DNA from: Caulobacter sp. 32-67-35
GTDB taxonomy: Bacteria; Pseudomonadota; Alphaproteobacteria; Caulobacterales; Caulobacteraceae
Direction of reading: 5' to 3'
DNA length: 41,921 nt
Assembly: GCA_002280875.1 (NCBI GenBank)
Contig: NCEV01000012.1
Coordinates: 1-41,921 of the forward strand
The translations under genes and the position numbers were made by a program. The notes beneath the pieces are model-generated. The model made no database searches, was not told where the DNA came from, and saw nothing but the letters and a program-made list of their open reading frames with translations. Shown one piece after another: positions 29,424 to 38,416 of this stretch. Within the stretch, counting starts at the first letter, position 1; every line of letters starts with the position of its first letter.

Positions 29424-32222
29424 ATGTCTAAGATTTCCGGAGGACGTCTCAACGTCCTGAAGCTTGGTGTCTCCACGGGGGCCCTTGCGCTCGCTGTCGC
29501 AATGGCTGGAGCTGCATCGGCTCAGACCGCGCCGGCCGCGGGCGAAGAGGCTGTGGTCGAGGAAGTGGTGGTCACCGGCTTCCGGCGCTCACTGGACCAG
29601 GCCTTGAACGTCAAGCGCCAGTCGGTTGCGGCCGTAGACGTGATCGTCGCCGAAGACATCGCCAAGTTCCCCGACCAGAACCTCGCGGAATCGCTGCAGC
29701 GCATCCCCGGCATCTCGATCGTTCGGGACGGCGGCGAAGGTCGCGCCATCACCGTTCGCGGCCTGGGCTCGCAGTTCACGCGCGTTCGCGTCAATGGCAT
29801 GGAGGCGATCGCCACCACCTCGGACGGTGCCAGCGCCAACCGCGAGCGTGGCTTTGACTTCAACGTTTTCGCTTCAGAACTCTTCAACTCCCTGGTCGTG
29901 CACAAGACCGCCGAGGCCTCGCTCGACGAAGGGTCGCTGGGCGCCGTCGTCGACCTGAACACCGGTAATCCGATCGCTGGCAAGGATGGCCTGACCCTCG
30001 CCCTGAGCGCTCAGGGCCAGTATAATGACCTTAGCAAGAACCTTGGCCCGCGCCTCGCCGGTCTGATCGGTTATCGCGCCCCCAGCGGCGTCTGGGCAGC
30101 CTCGATGTCGGCGGCCTACTCGAAGCAGGAGCAGATCGAATCCACCAACAACACCGTGCGTTGGGCGCAGGCGCGCTTCAACTCGGTCGCCGGAACCAAC
30201 TGCTTCACCACCCAGAACGCGGGCGGGACCTATGTGCCGAGCGCGTCCTGCAATCAGGTGGCCCTGGCCTTCCACCCCCGTATCCCGCGCTATGGCGAAG
30301 TCACCCATGACCGCGAGCGCCTGGGCCTGACGGGCAGCTTCCAGTACCAGCCCACCGACCGGACCAAACTGTCAGTTGATGGCCTCTATTCGCGCTATAA
30401 CGCCATTCGTAACGAGAAGTGGGCCGAGGTCCTGTTCCGTTCGAACGAGCGCTCGATCTCGGTTCGCGACTATACGATCGACAACAACAATAACCTGATC
30501 AAGGGCACGTTCGACAACGCCTGGGTGCGCATCGAGCACTATGAGCGCGAGCTGGACACCACCTTCTACCAGTTCAGCGCCAACCTGACCCACGAGTTCA
30601 ACGACCAGTTCAAGATCCAGGGCCTGGCCGGTTTCTCGAAGTCCGACGCCGACATCCCCTACGAAACCACGATCATCTTCGATGACCGCGACGCCACCGG
30701 CTACAAGTACGACTATACCGACATGAAGAAGCCGGTGCTGGCGTTCGGCACCAGCGTCACCGAGCCGACGAACTTCCAGTTCGCCGAATTCCGCGACCGG
30801 CCGTCCAACAATACCAACGAGTTCAAGACGGTGGCGTTGAACGGGGACTATGCGATCACGAACGAACTGACCTGGAGGGCCGGCGCCGTTTATCGCGAGT
30901 TCGAGTTTAGTCTGCGGGAGGGCGCGCGCGACTCGGCCTACTGTCGAGCCTTCACCTGCGCGGCGGGCGCCTACGGTGCGCCGGTTACAGCGGCGCTGAC
31001 CGAGCAGTTCGAGCTGACCGGAGCAGACGCGCCGGCCGGTACGACGACCAGCTGGGTGGTGCCAAACCTCCAGGCTGCGGTCTCGATGATTGACCTCTAC
31101 AATCGTCCGCTGATCCAGCAGGCGGGCAATACTCGGGGCGTCACCGAAAAGGACACCGGCGGCTTCGTGCAGTTCGACGTCAAGAGCCGCTTCGGCGATA
31201 TCGTGGACTACGCCCTGAACCTGGGCGTGCGCTACATGAAGACCGAGCAGTCCTCGACCGGTATCAGCAACGGCCAGACTGTGACGATCGAGCGTCAGTA
31301 TGAAGACTGGCTGCCAGCGGGTAACCTGGCTCTCTATCCGCGTGAGGACCTGATCCTGCGCGGCTCGATCGCCAAGGTCATGACCCGCCCCAACCTGGGT
31401 AACCTGACCCCCGGTGGCAGTGTCGATGGCTTCAACTACCGGGTCACCTCGGGCAATCCGCAACTGGATCCGTTCCGGGCCACCGCCTACGACGTCTCGG
31501 CAGAATGGTACTTCGCCCGCGAGTCGATCTTCTCGGTCGCGGTGTTCATGAAGGATATCGAAAGCTTCCCCGTCGGTGTGTCCTCAACGGGCACCTATGC
31601 GTCGACGGGTCTGCCGCTGTCCCTGATCCTGGCCAGTTCGCCGGCCGCCGCCAACCCCGAAGGTCAGCCCTGGACGATCAACACCACCACCAACGGCCAG
31701 GGTGGCAAGCTGAAGGGCGTTGAGTTCGCCGTGCAGGGACCGTTCACCTTCCTGCCCGGTCTGTGGTCGAACTTTGGCGGTATCGCCAATGTGACCCTGG
31801 TCGACTCCGACGTCGAATATCGGGGCATCCGCGGGGCCGCCACCAACCCCCTCGGGACCTTCCCGACCCTCGCCCCGGCTGTGACCCTGACCGAGCGCCT
31901 GTCCAATCTGTCGCGCCGGGCGTTCAACGCCACGCTCTACTATGAAGCCGACAAGTTCAGCGCCCGCGCCTCGGCCGCCTATCGTAGCGGCTTTATCGAT
32001 GGGACCAGTGGCACGGGCAACGTGTTCGAGGGCTACAACAGCTCGATCAATGTTGATGCCTCGATGCGCTATCGCCTGAACGACAACCTCGAGTTCTCGC
32101 TTGAGGGTGTGAACCTGACTGACGAGTATCGTGATCGCTTCACCGATCTCGAGGCGGATCGTAACTACGAATACAACCACTTCGGCCGTACGATCATGTT
32201 CGGCGTCCGCTACAAGATGTAA
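29424..32222 (+). CDS. TonB-dependent outer-membrane receptor, carbohydrate type (first of two)
   Basis: 932 residues. A Sec signal peptide ends near AGAASA|QTAP (about residue 33). A TonB-box-like EEVVVTGFRRS follows, then the plug domain (to about 200; SLQRIPGISIVRDGGEGRAITVRGLGSQFTRVRVNGM is typical), then a 22-strand barrel ending YNHFGRTIMFGVRYKM with the terminal aromatic-rich strand. It belongs to the large Caulobacterales/xanthomonad class of TonB receptors for oligosaccharides. Its place beside nagA suggests an amino-sugar ligand, but its LacI-type operators differ from the control region of the second receptor. The ATG at 29424 is fixed by GGGAGGAGGA four bases upstream. A bidirectional terminator follows. 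Confidence 0.92.
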   Translation: MSKISGGRLNVLKLGVSTGALALAVAMAGAASAQTAPAAGEEAVVEEVVVTGFRRSLDQALNVKRQSVAAVDVIVAEDIAKFPDQNLAESLQRIPGISIVRDGGEGRAITVRGLGSQFTRVRVNGMEAIATTSDGASANRERGFDFNVFASELFNSLVVHKTAEASLDEGSLGAVVDLNTGNPIAGKDGLTLALSAQGQYNDLSKNLGPRLAGLIGYRAPSGVWAASMSAAYSKQEQIESTNNTVRWAQARFNSVAGTNCFTTQNAGGTYVPSASCNQVALAFHPRIPRYGEVTHDRERLGLTGSFQYQPTDRTKLSVDGLYSRYNAIRNEKWAEVLFRSNERSISVRDYTIDNNNNLIKGTFDNAWVRIEHYERELDTTFYQFSANLTHEFNDQFKIQGLAGFSKSDADIPYETTIIFDDRDATGYKYDYTDMKKPVLAFGTSVTEPTNFQFAEFRDRPSNNTNEFKTVALNGDYAITNELTWRAGAVYREFEFSLREGARDSAYCRAFTCAAGAYGAPVTAALTEQFELTGADAPAGTTTSWVVPNLQAAVSMIDLYNRPLIQQAGNTRGVTEKDTGGFVQFDVKSRFGDIVDYALNLGVRYMKTEQSSTGISNGQTVTIERQYEDWLPAGNLALYPREDLILRGSIAKVMTRPNLGNLTPGGSVDGFNYRVTSGNPQLDPFRATAYDVSAEWYFARESIFSVAVFMKDIESFPVGVSSTGTYASTGLPLSLILASSPAAANPEGQPWTINTTTNGQGGKLKGVEFAVQGPFTFLPGLWSNFGGIANVTLVDSDVEYRGIRGAATNPLGTFPTLAPAVTLTERLSNLSRRAFNATLYYEADKFSARASAAYRSGFIDGTSGTGNVFEGYNSSINVDASMRYRLNDNLEFSLEGVNLTDEYRDRFTDLEADRNYEYNHFGRTIMFGVRYKM

Positions 32223-32246
32223 TTTCTAAAGCGCTGGAACGAAGAA

Positions 32247-32275
32247 GGCCGCTGGCTCCCGCCGGCGGCCTTTTT
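32247..32275. terminator. Terminator between the convergent TonB receptor and nagA
   Basis: GGCCGCTGGC (32247-32256) pairs with GCCGGCGGCC (32261-32270) with one G-U pair and a TCCC loop, followed by TTTTT. On the minus strand TTCTTC follows, so it may also serve nagA. Confidence 0.88.
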
Positions 32276-32300
32276 CATGTCGACTGTACAATCTGTCGGA

Positions 32301-33440
32301 TCAGCGACTGGAGGCGCCGTCGATCCAGGTCTCGCGGACCTTCAGGTTGTCGTCCAACAGCACCAGGTCTGCAGCCTGACCGACGGCGATACGGCCGCGT
32401 TGGCCGGCCAAGCCCAAGAAGGCCGCCGGAGAGGCCGAGGCGAGCGAGACGGCGTCCTCGACAGTCAGGTTCAGCATCGAGATCGCATTGCGCACGGCGG
32501 CGGCCATGTCGAGGTCGGACCCCGCCAGGGTGCCATGTGCGTCGACGCAGACCCCGTTGACGACATGAATCTGGCGACCCTGCAGGTCGAAGCTCTTGTC
32601 GATCATCCCGACCGTCGGCATGGCGTCGGTCACCAGCATGAAACGGTCCAGCGGCCGGGTGCGCAGGGCGATGCGCAGGACGACAGGGTCGACGTGGCGG
32701 CCATCGACGATCAGGCCGCACCAGGCGGTCTGGCTTTCCAGGGCCGCGCCGACCGCGCCGGGCTCGCGGCTGGTTAATGGCGACATGGCATTGAACAGGT
32801 GGGTAAAGCCGGTCAATCCGGCCGCCAGCGCCTTGCGCATGGTGCCGTAGGCGGCGTTGGTGTGACCCGCGGCGACGATCACGCCGTTGTTTGTCAGCTT
32901 GCGGATCGTATCCGGCGTCGTGGTTTCCGGCGCCAGGGTCACCAGGGTCTTGCCGATTTTCAGCGAGCCCAGAAGGGCTGCCGCCGCGTCGTCGATCACC
33001 CGAAACTTGCCAGCGTCATGGATGCCCTTGCGCTTCGCATTGAGGAACGGGCCTTCGATGTGGATCCCCAGCACGCCGGGTACGCCGGCTTCGATCGCCG
33101 CCTCGACCGCGCGCATGGCGGTGTCGACGACGGTCAGATCGTCGCTGATCAGGGTGGGGAGAAAGCCGGTGGTGCCGAAGGGCCGGTGGGCAGCGCCGAT
33201 AGCGGCGATGGTCTCGACCGTGGGCGCGTCGTTGAACAGCACGCCGCCGCCGCCATTGACCTGGGTGTCTATGAAGCCGGGAACCAGCAGCCCGCCGTCC
33301 AGGTCGTGGCGCGTAGCGTCCGCCGGAGCGTCGGCGGCGTTGAGGATCGCGGCGATCCGGCCGTTCTCGACCACCAGGCTCTTGCCGTCGACGAAGCCGG
33401 ACTCCGCGAGGATGCGGCCATTTACCAGTACAGCCTGCAT
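32301..33440 (-). CDS. nagA: N-acetylglucosamine-6-phosphate deacetylase
   Basis: 379 residues of the amidohydrolase fold. GFIDTQVNGGGG is the NagA version of the first metal loop (Q-x-N in place of H-x-H). IHIEGPF supplies the metal-binding glutamate, AAGHTNA and THLFNAM the histidines, and VTDAMPTVG the catalytic aspartate. It removes acetate from GlcNAc-6-P to give GlcN-6-P in the cytoplasm. The ATG shares a base with the upstream nagB-II stop (TGATG), so the order on the minus strand is nagR, nagB-II, nagA. It should not be confused with the Caulobacter TonB receptor that has also been called NagA. Confidence 0.95.
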   Translation of the reverse strand: MQAVLVNGRILAESGFVDGKSLVVENGRIAAILNAADAPADATRHDLDGGLLVPGFIDTQVNGGGGVLFNDAPTVETIAAIGAAHRPFGTTGFLPTLISDDLTVVDTAMRAVEAAIEAGVPGVLGIHIEGPFLNAKRKGIHDAGKFRVIDDAAAALLGSLKIGKTLVTLAPETTTPDTIRKLTNNGVIVAAGHTNAAYGTMRKALAAGLTGFTHLFNAMSPLTSREPGAVGAALESQTAWCGLIVDGRHVDPVVLRIALRTRPLDRFMLVTDAMPTVGMIDKSFDLQGRQIHVVNGVCVDAHGTLAGSDLDMAAAVRNAISMLNLTVEDAVSLASASPAAFLGLAGQRGRIAVGQAADLVLLDDNLKVRETWIDGASSR

Positions 33441-34519
33441 CAGACGGTTTCTGTCACCTTGTTGAGATGGGGCGGGCTGTCGGGATCATAGCCCCGCGCA
33501 ATCGAGAGCGCATTGGCCATGCGATAGAAGCTCTGGATCATCAGGATCGGTTCGATCACCGGATGGGCCGCGAGAGCGGGCAGGACGCCGGCCCCGACTT
33601 CTCCCGCCCCGACCAGAAGAACGTCGGCGTCGCGCGCGGTCAGGCTGGCGGCCATTTCGTCGACGCTCCTCCGGCTTTCGTCGTTCTGGGCGAAGACCAA
33701 CACTGGAAATCCGGCTTTCACCAGGGCCATCGGGCCGTGCAGCACCTCGGCGGCGCTGAAAGCCTCGGCGTGCAGGCCGCAGGTTTCCTTGAACTTCAAA
33801 GCCGCTTCCTGGGCGACGCCGAAGCCGACGCCGCGTCCAAGCACATAAAGATTGCGGGCGAGCTTCAAACGCTCGATGGCGGGCGTCCAGTCCAGCGTCC
33901 AGGCCTCGTCCAGACCGGCGGGCAGGGCGGCCAGGCCCTCGGCCAGATCCTCGTCGCCCGTCCAGGCCGCCACCAGCTGGGTGATGGCCGATAGAGCGGC
34001 GATATAGGACTTCGTGGCCGCGACGCTGAGCTCGGGACCCGCGTGCAGCGGCAGGACCTCGTCGACCAGTGCGGCCAGAGGCGAGGACGTGTCATTGACC
34101 AGGGCGATCGTGAAGGCTCCAGCCTCCTTGGCGGCGCGCACAGAGGCCAACAGGTCGGGGCTCTTGCCCGACTGCGAAATGGCCAGATAGAGCACGTCGT
34201 CCATGTTCTGGGTCGCGGCATAGACCGAACTGACCGACAAGCCCGCCGACGAGGTCAGGACGCCCGTGCGGGTCTCGATCAGATATTTGGCGAAGGTAGC
34301 GGCGTGGTCCGAACTGCCTCGCGCGCAGGTGACCACGGCGCGAGGCGGATTGGCGCGCAGGCGCTGGGCGATAGCCTCGACCCGGGCGGCGTTGGCGCCC
34401 AGCTGCGTGGCGACGACCTGGGAGGCTTGGCCGGCTTCCAGGAACATGCGGGTCGATTCCGGCGTCAGCCGCGCCGATTTCGCGGGGGCCTGCGGTCGGG
34501 TCAAGGTCGTCGCCTCCAA
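33440..34519 (-). CDS. nagB: SIS-domain glucosamine-6-phosphate deaminase (NagB-II/AgaS type)
   Basis: 359 residues with two SIS domains, about 45-180 and 210-345, like the isomerase half of GlmS. The sugar-phosphate-binding segments are TCARGSSDHAA, AISQSGKSPDLL and ELSVAATKSYIAALSA; the C-terminal HGPMALV and FKETCGLHAEAFSAAEVLHG complete the site. The glutaminase domain of GlmS is absent, so it should work in the deaminating direction, GlcN-6-P to fructose-6-P plus ammonia. This is the non-orthologous NagB-II known from Shewanella-type nag clusters. There is no classical NagB here. The gene lies 13 nt after nagR and overlaps nagA by one base. Confidence 0.9.
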   Translation of the reverse strand: MEATTLTRPQAPAKSARLTPESTRMFLEAGQASQVVATQLGANAARVEAIAQRLRANPPRAVVTCARGSSDHAATFAKYLIETRTGVLTSSAGLSVSSVYAATQNMDDVLYLAISQSGKSPDLLASVRAAKEAGAFTIALVNDTSSPLAALVDEVLPLHAGPELSVAATKSYIAALSAITQLVAAWTGDEDLAEGLAALPAGLDEAWTLDWTPAIERLKLARNLYVLGRGVGFGVAQEAALKFKETCGLHAEAFSAAEVLHGPMALVKAGFPVLVFAQNDESRRSVDEMAASLTARDADVLLVGAGEVGAGVLPALAAHPVIEPILMIQSFYRMANALSIARGYDPDSPPHLNKVTETV

Positions 34520-34532
34520 GATACGTCTTCCT

Positions 34533-35279
34533 TCAGGACAGGGCGTTCAGTTCAGCGACGAAGTCGTAGGCGTCACCGCGATAATAGGATTGTGTGACTT
34601 CCACAGCCCGGCCGTCCTTCAGGAAGCCGCGTCGCTCGATCAGCAGGCCGGCGTCCTTGACCGGCACGCCCAGCAGGTCGGCATGTTCGCTGGTGAACAG
34701 GATGGCGCGCAGGCGCTGCAGGGCGCGGACCGGCCGGTGGCCCGTGGCCTCCAGCGCTTCGTAAAGCGAGGTCCCGACGGTTTCGGCCGAGGGCAGGGCG
34801 AAGGCGGCGACGGTGGTGTACTCGACCGCCATGGGCGCGCCGTCGGCATAGCGGATACGCGCGAAGCGATAGACCGGCGTGCCGGGCGACAGGCCAAGCG
34901 TCAGCGATTCCTCCGGCGTGACCGAGCCCTCGCTCTTGCTGATCCATTCGCTGCGCGGCACCCGGCCACGCGAGATCATGTCTTCGGTGAAGGACGAGAG
35001 CTTGGAGAAGTTCTTTTCCACCCGCGCGGCGACAAAGGTGCCCGCGCCCTGGCGGCGGGTCAGCAGGCCCTCGCTGACCAGGCCGTCCAGCGCCTTTCGC
35101 ACCGTGATGCGCGAAATGCTGAATTCCTCGGCCATGTCCCGCTCGGCGGGCAGGGCGTCGTCAGGCGCCAGGATCTTTTTGTGAATCGCATCACGCAGGG
35201 CGCGCTGCAGTTGCTTGTAGAGGGGCGCGTGTTGGGCGCCGCCCGCGTCGAGCCGGCCAATCCGTTCCGAAAACATCAT
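34533..35279 (-). CDS. nagR: GntR-family (HutC/UTRA) repressor of the nag genes
   Basis: 248 residues. The winged helix at about residues 15-83 contains LPAERDMAEEFSISRITVRKALDG and the wing TRRQGAGTFVA. A UTRA ligand domain (about 95-245) follows, which in NagR/DasR/YvoA proteins binds GlcN-6-P or GlcNAc-6-P. It heads the nagR-nagB-nagA operon and is divergent from the second TonB receptor, so it probably represses both until amino-sugar phosphate accumulates. The ATG at 35279 has GGGGAGG eight bases upstream; a second ATG follows directly. Confidence 0.9.
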   Translation of the reverse strand: MMFSERIGRLDAGGAQHAPLYKQLQRALRDAIHKKILAPDDALPAERDMAEEFSISRITVRKALDGLVSEGLLTRRQGAGTFVAARVEKNFSKLSSFTEDMISRGRVPRSEWISKSEGSVTPEESLTLGLSPGTPVYRFARIRYADGAPMAVEYTTVAAFALPSAETVGTSLYEALEATGHRPVRALQRLRAILFTSEHADLLGVPVKDAGLLIERRGFLKDGRAVEVTQSYYRGDAYDFVAELNALS

Positions 35280-35335
35280 CAAGCAAGCCTCCCCGCGCAA
35301 ATCGACGGCGCCACCATGTTGTCTCGATAGCATAT

Positions 35336-35375
35336 GACCATTTTCATACCAATAGTAACATGGTCTGCAATTGGT
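35336..35375. promoter_or_regulatory. Nested inverted repeats in the nagR/TonB-receptor divergent promoter (candidate NagR sites)
   Basis: GACCA (35336-35340) pairs with TGGTC (35361-35365), and ACCAAT (35348-35353) with ATTGGT (35370-35375). TGGT/ACCA half-sites are the building blocks of GntR/HutC operators such as those of DasR and YvoA. ATTGGTACCAGAT at 35465-35477 is a further candidate. The whole 35280-35533 gap is AT-rich and promoter-like. Confidence 0.45.
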
Positions 35376-35533
35376 TTCTTTTTGGCCTTGTCATCTGATA
35401 AATTTCCGTCACAGTCTGCTTCCGAGGCCTGAGAAGTACCGCAATCTGCGGACGTCCGCAGATAATTGGTACCAGATTGGGCTTGGGGTTCGGCTCCGGG
35501 CCCAGGCCCGGCGAAATGGGGAGAAGCCGAGTT

Positions 35534-38200
35534 ATGAGAAGCTTTCACAAAATGGTCCTGACCGCGTCCGCCAGTGCTCTGGCGATGATGGTCGCAATGC
35601 CCGCCTTCGCGCAGCAGGATACGGTCGACGAAGTTGTCGTCACCGGCATTCGCGCCTCGCTGCAGAAGGCGATGCAGCAGAAGCGTAACTCCGACCTCGT
35701 GTCGGAAGTGGTCACCGCTGAAGACATCGGCAAGTTCCCGGACAAGAACGTCGCCGACTCTCTGTCGCGCGTTTCGGGTGTCAACGTCGTCACCGGCTCG
35801 GCCGCGGCGGGCGGCTTTGGCGAAAACGAGCGCGTCAGTGTTCGCGGCACCGATCCCAACCTCAACCTGACCCTGCTGAACGGCCATAACATGGCTACCG
35901 GCGACTGGTTCGTTCTGGATCAGACCAGCGGCGGTCGTAGCTTCAACTACTCCATGCTGCCGTCGGAAGTCGTCGGTCGCATCGACATCATCAAGAGCTC
36001 GGCGGCCAACATTCCCGAGGGCGGCGTCGGCGGCACGGTCAACGTGCACACCCGCATGCCGCTGGACCTGCCCAGCATGACGGCCAACGCCTCGGTCCAG
36101 GGTCTGTATGCGACCCGCGCCGAGAAGTGGACGCCCCAGGTTTCGGGCATGGTCAGCTGGAAGAACGAGGCCAGCACGTTCGGCGCCCTGGTCGGCGCCT
36201 TCTATCAGGAGCGCGAGTTCCGCCGCGATGGTCAGGAAATCCTTGGCTATACCGAGTATCAGAACTTTGCCGGCTCGGGTCAGACGGTGCTGGCGCCGAA
36301 CCTGATCGGTAACGCTTTCTTCCAGCAGACCCGCAAGCGCAAGGGCGCCAACTTCGTCACCCAGTGGGAGCCGAACGAGAAGCTGGAGCTGTCGTTTTCG
36401 GGCCTCTATACCAAGATGGACGCTGACAACACCAACGTGAACCGCATGGCCTGGGTCAGCAATCTGATCACCGGCAGCACGGGTCCTGCGGGTTCGGCGG
36501 GCAACGCCCTGACCGCCTACAAGATCAGCAACGGCATCCTCACCTCGGCGACCTGGGCGGCCGCCGCGCCGAACGGAACCAAGAGCCGCGGCATGGTGCA
36601 GGATGACATCTTCCGCACCGCGCACTCGACCTCGTGGGACCTGAACCTGGATGGCCAGTATCAGGCGACCGACAATCTGAAGATCAGCGGCAACATCGGT
36701 TACACCAAGGGCGAAGGCGCCACGGACGACACCGAAGCCTGGGAAACCTACTGGGAAACCGGCATGAGCTACGAGCTCGGCGCGCCGGTGACCTCGGTCA
36801 GCTATCCCGGTCTGCCGGCTGTGGGCTCGGCCGCCTATCTGAACAACTTCTACAGCTGGTCGTGGGGCGGCAAGGTCGAGAGCCCGGACGAAGAATTCTA
36901 CGCCAAGGGCGATGTTGAATACACGGTCGACAACGGCGTCCTGAAGACCCTGCTGTTCGGCGGCCGCTACACCGACCACACCCGCGAGGTGAACTATACC
37001 GCCTATGCCTGGGCCGGTAACGGCGTCTATAGCGGCACTTCCGGTGTCGATCTGGGCTCGGTGGTTGGCAAGTCGACCCCGTCCAACTATGGCGAAGACA
37101 TCGGCCTGTCGGGTCAGGGCTACGTCCTGGCCGATCGCGGCAAGGTGCTGGCCGCCCTGGCTGGCAACGGCGGCCGTCAGTTCGCCTACTATCCGCCGCT
37201 CAGCTTCGCGGTGCAGGAAAAGACCCAGGCCGTCTATGCGATGGCCAAGCTCGGCGGCGATCGCTGGCGCGGCAATGTCGGCGTCCGCGCCGTCCATACC
37301 GACCAGGACACCACCCAGTACTCCGCCTCGGTGACCCCCGCTACGGTCACCAACGTGTTCGGTTCGTTTGGCCCGCGCAACGTCAATCGCGACTACTGGG
37401 ATATCCTGCCCAGCGCGACCCTGGTCGTGAACGCCGACGAAGACGTCGTGGTCCGCCTGTCGGCCGCCAAGGTGATGTCGCGTCCGGGCTATGCCCAGCT
37501 GGCCGGCGCCTTCAGCCTGAACGATACGGCCGTCACCGGCACTGCTGGCGGCAACCCTGAACTGGATCCCTTCCGCGCCTGGCAGTATAACGCCGCCGCC
37601 GAATGGTACTACGGCCCCGAAGCCCTGCTGTCGGTCGGCGTCTTCCTGCTGGATATCGAGAGCTACATTACCAGCCGGACCTACCAGGAGTTCCACATCA
37701 CCCAGCAGACCCAGCAGCGTCTGGGTCCGGGCAAGGGTGACACCTTCACGATGACGGGTCCGATCAACGGGGACGGCGGCACCAACCGCGGCTTCGAAGT
37801 CACCCTGCAGCAGCCCATCGGCGGCGGCTTCGGCTTTATCGGCAACTACACCTATTCGGACGCCAAGACCGACCTGGGCAAGCCGATCGATGGCTCTTCG
37901 AAGCACACCTACAACCTGACGGGCTACTTCGAGAACGACCTGCTCAGCGCGCGACTGGCCTACAGCTATCGCTCGAAGTTCAAGTCGGGCACCGATCGGG
38001 GCACCGACATGTTCCAGGACAATTTCGCCACCCTGGACGGCTCGGTCAGCGTCAACCTCAACAAGACGATCGCGCTGACGTTCGACGCCCAGAACCTGCT
38101 GAACGAGAAGCTGAAGTACTTCGTGGGCACGCCTGATGTGCCGCGCGCGATCTACGACAACGGCCGCACTTTCTACGCCGGCGTCCGCTTCAAGTTCTAA
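35534..38200 (+). CDS. TonB-dependent outer-membrane receptor for N-acetylglucosamine/chitin oligosaccharides (probable)
   Basis: 888 residues. The signal peptide MRSFHKMVLTASASALAMMV... ends at PAFA (about residue 26). A TonB-box-like DEVVVTGIRASL follows directly, then the plug domain (to about 190, with SLSRVSGVNVV and the stretch RVSVRGTDPNLNLTLLNG) and the barrel ending GRTFYAGVRFKF. Synteny with Caulobacter places this receptor at the locus shown there to take up GlcNAc and chitin oligomers across the outer membrane, so that substrate is the best guess. It is divergent from nagR. The ATG at 35534 has GGGGAG ten bases upstream. Hairpins separate it from the hexosaminidase gene. Confidence 0.9.
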   Translation: MRSFHKMVLTASASALAMMVAMPAFAQQDTVDEVVVTGIRASLQKAMQQKRNSDLVSEVVTAEDIGKFPDKNVADSLSRVSGVNVVTGSAAAGGFGENERVSVRGTDPNLNLTLLNGHNMATGDWFVLDQTSGGRSFNYSMLPSEVVGRIDIIKSSAANIPEGGVGGTVNVHTRMPLDLPSMTANASVQGLYATRAEKWTPQVSGMVSWKNEASTFGALVGAFYQEREFRRDGQEILGYTEYQNFAGSGQTVLAPNLIGNAFFQQTRKRKGANFVTQWEPNEKLELSFSGLYTKMDADNTNVNRMAWVSNLITGSTGPAGSAGNALTAYKISNGILTSATWAAAAPNGTKSRGMVQDDIFRTAHSTSWDLNLDGQYQATDNLKISGNIGYTKGEGATDDTEAWETYWETGMSYELGAPVTSVSYPGLPAVGSAAYLNNFYSWSWGGKVESPDEEFYAKGDVEYTVDNGVLKTLLFGGRYTDHTREVNYTAYAWAGNGVYSGTSGVDLGSVVGKSTPSNYGEDIGLSGQGYVLADRGKVLAALAGNGGRQFAYYPPLSFAVQEKTQAVYAMAKLGGDRWRGNVGVRAVHTDQDTTQYSASVTPATVTNVFGSFGPRNVNRDYWDILPSATLVVNADEDVVVRLSAAKVMSRPGYAQLAGAFSLNDTAVTGTAGGNPELDPFRAWQYNAAAEWYYGPEALLSVGVFLLDIESYITSRTYQEFHITQQTQQRLGPGKGDTFTMTGPINGDGGTNRGFEVTLQQPIGGGFGFIGNYTYSDAKTDLGKPIDGSSKHTYNLTGYFENDLLSARLAYSYRSKFKSGTDRGTDMFQDNFATLDGSVSVNLNKTIALTFDAQNLLNEKLKYFVGTPDVPRAIYDNGRTFYAGVRFKF

Positions 38201-38205
38201 AGCCC

Positions 38206-38242
38206 ATCGGGACTTCCGGACCCCTCTTTCGGAAGTCCCGAT
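38206..38242 (+). other. 13-bp hairpin after the second TonB receptor
   Basis: ATCGGGACTTCCG (38206-38218) and its exact inverse (38230-38242) enclose an 11-nt loop, 5 nt past the receptor stop. No T-run follows, so it may protect the receptor mRNA 3' end rather than end transcription. Confidence 0.65.
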
Positions 38243-38352
38243 CTCTACCGACGGCGATTGCATCGGCTGCGGCATGGTTCAGGATCACCTGATGACCCGC
38301 TCGCTCTGCGTCGCCGCCAGCACCATCCTCCTGACCTGCAAGCATGGAGCTT

Positions 38353-38385
38353 GGGCGGGGCGCCTCGTCGCTCCGCCCGCTTTTT
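38353..38385 (+). terminator. Terminator-like hairpin just upstream of the hexosaminidase gene
   Basis: GGGCGGGGCG (38353-38362) pairs with CGCTCCGCCC (38369-38378; one G-U) around CCTCGT. GC and TTTTT follow. The T-run ends only 31 nt before the hexosaminidase ATG, so it either ends the receptor transcript or acts as an attenuator. Confidence 0.8.
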
Positions 38386-38416
38386 GCCGCGCGCCTGTAT
38401 CTCTGGGAGCCTGTTC

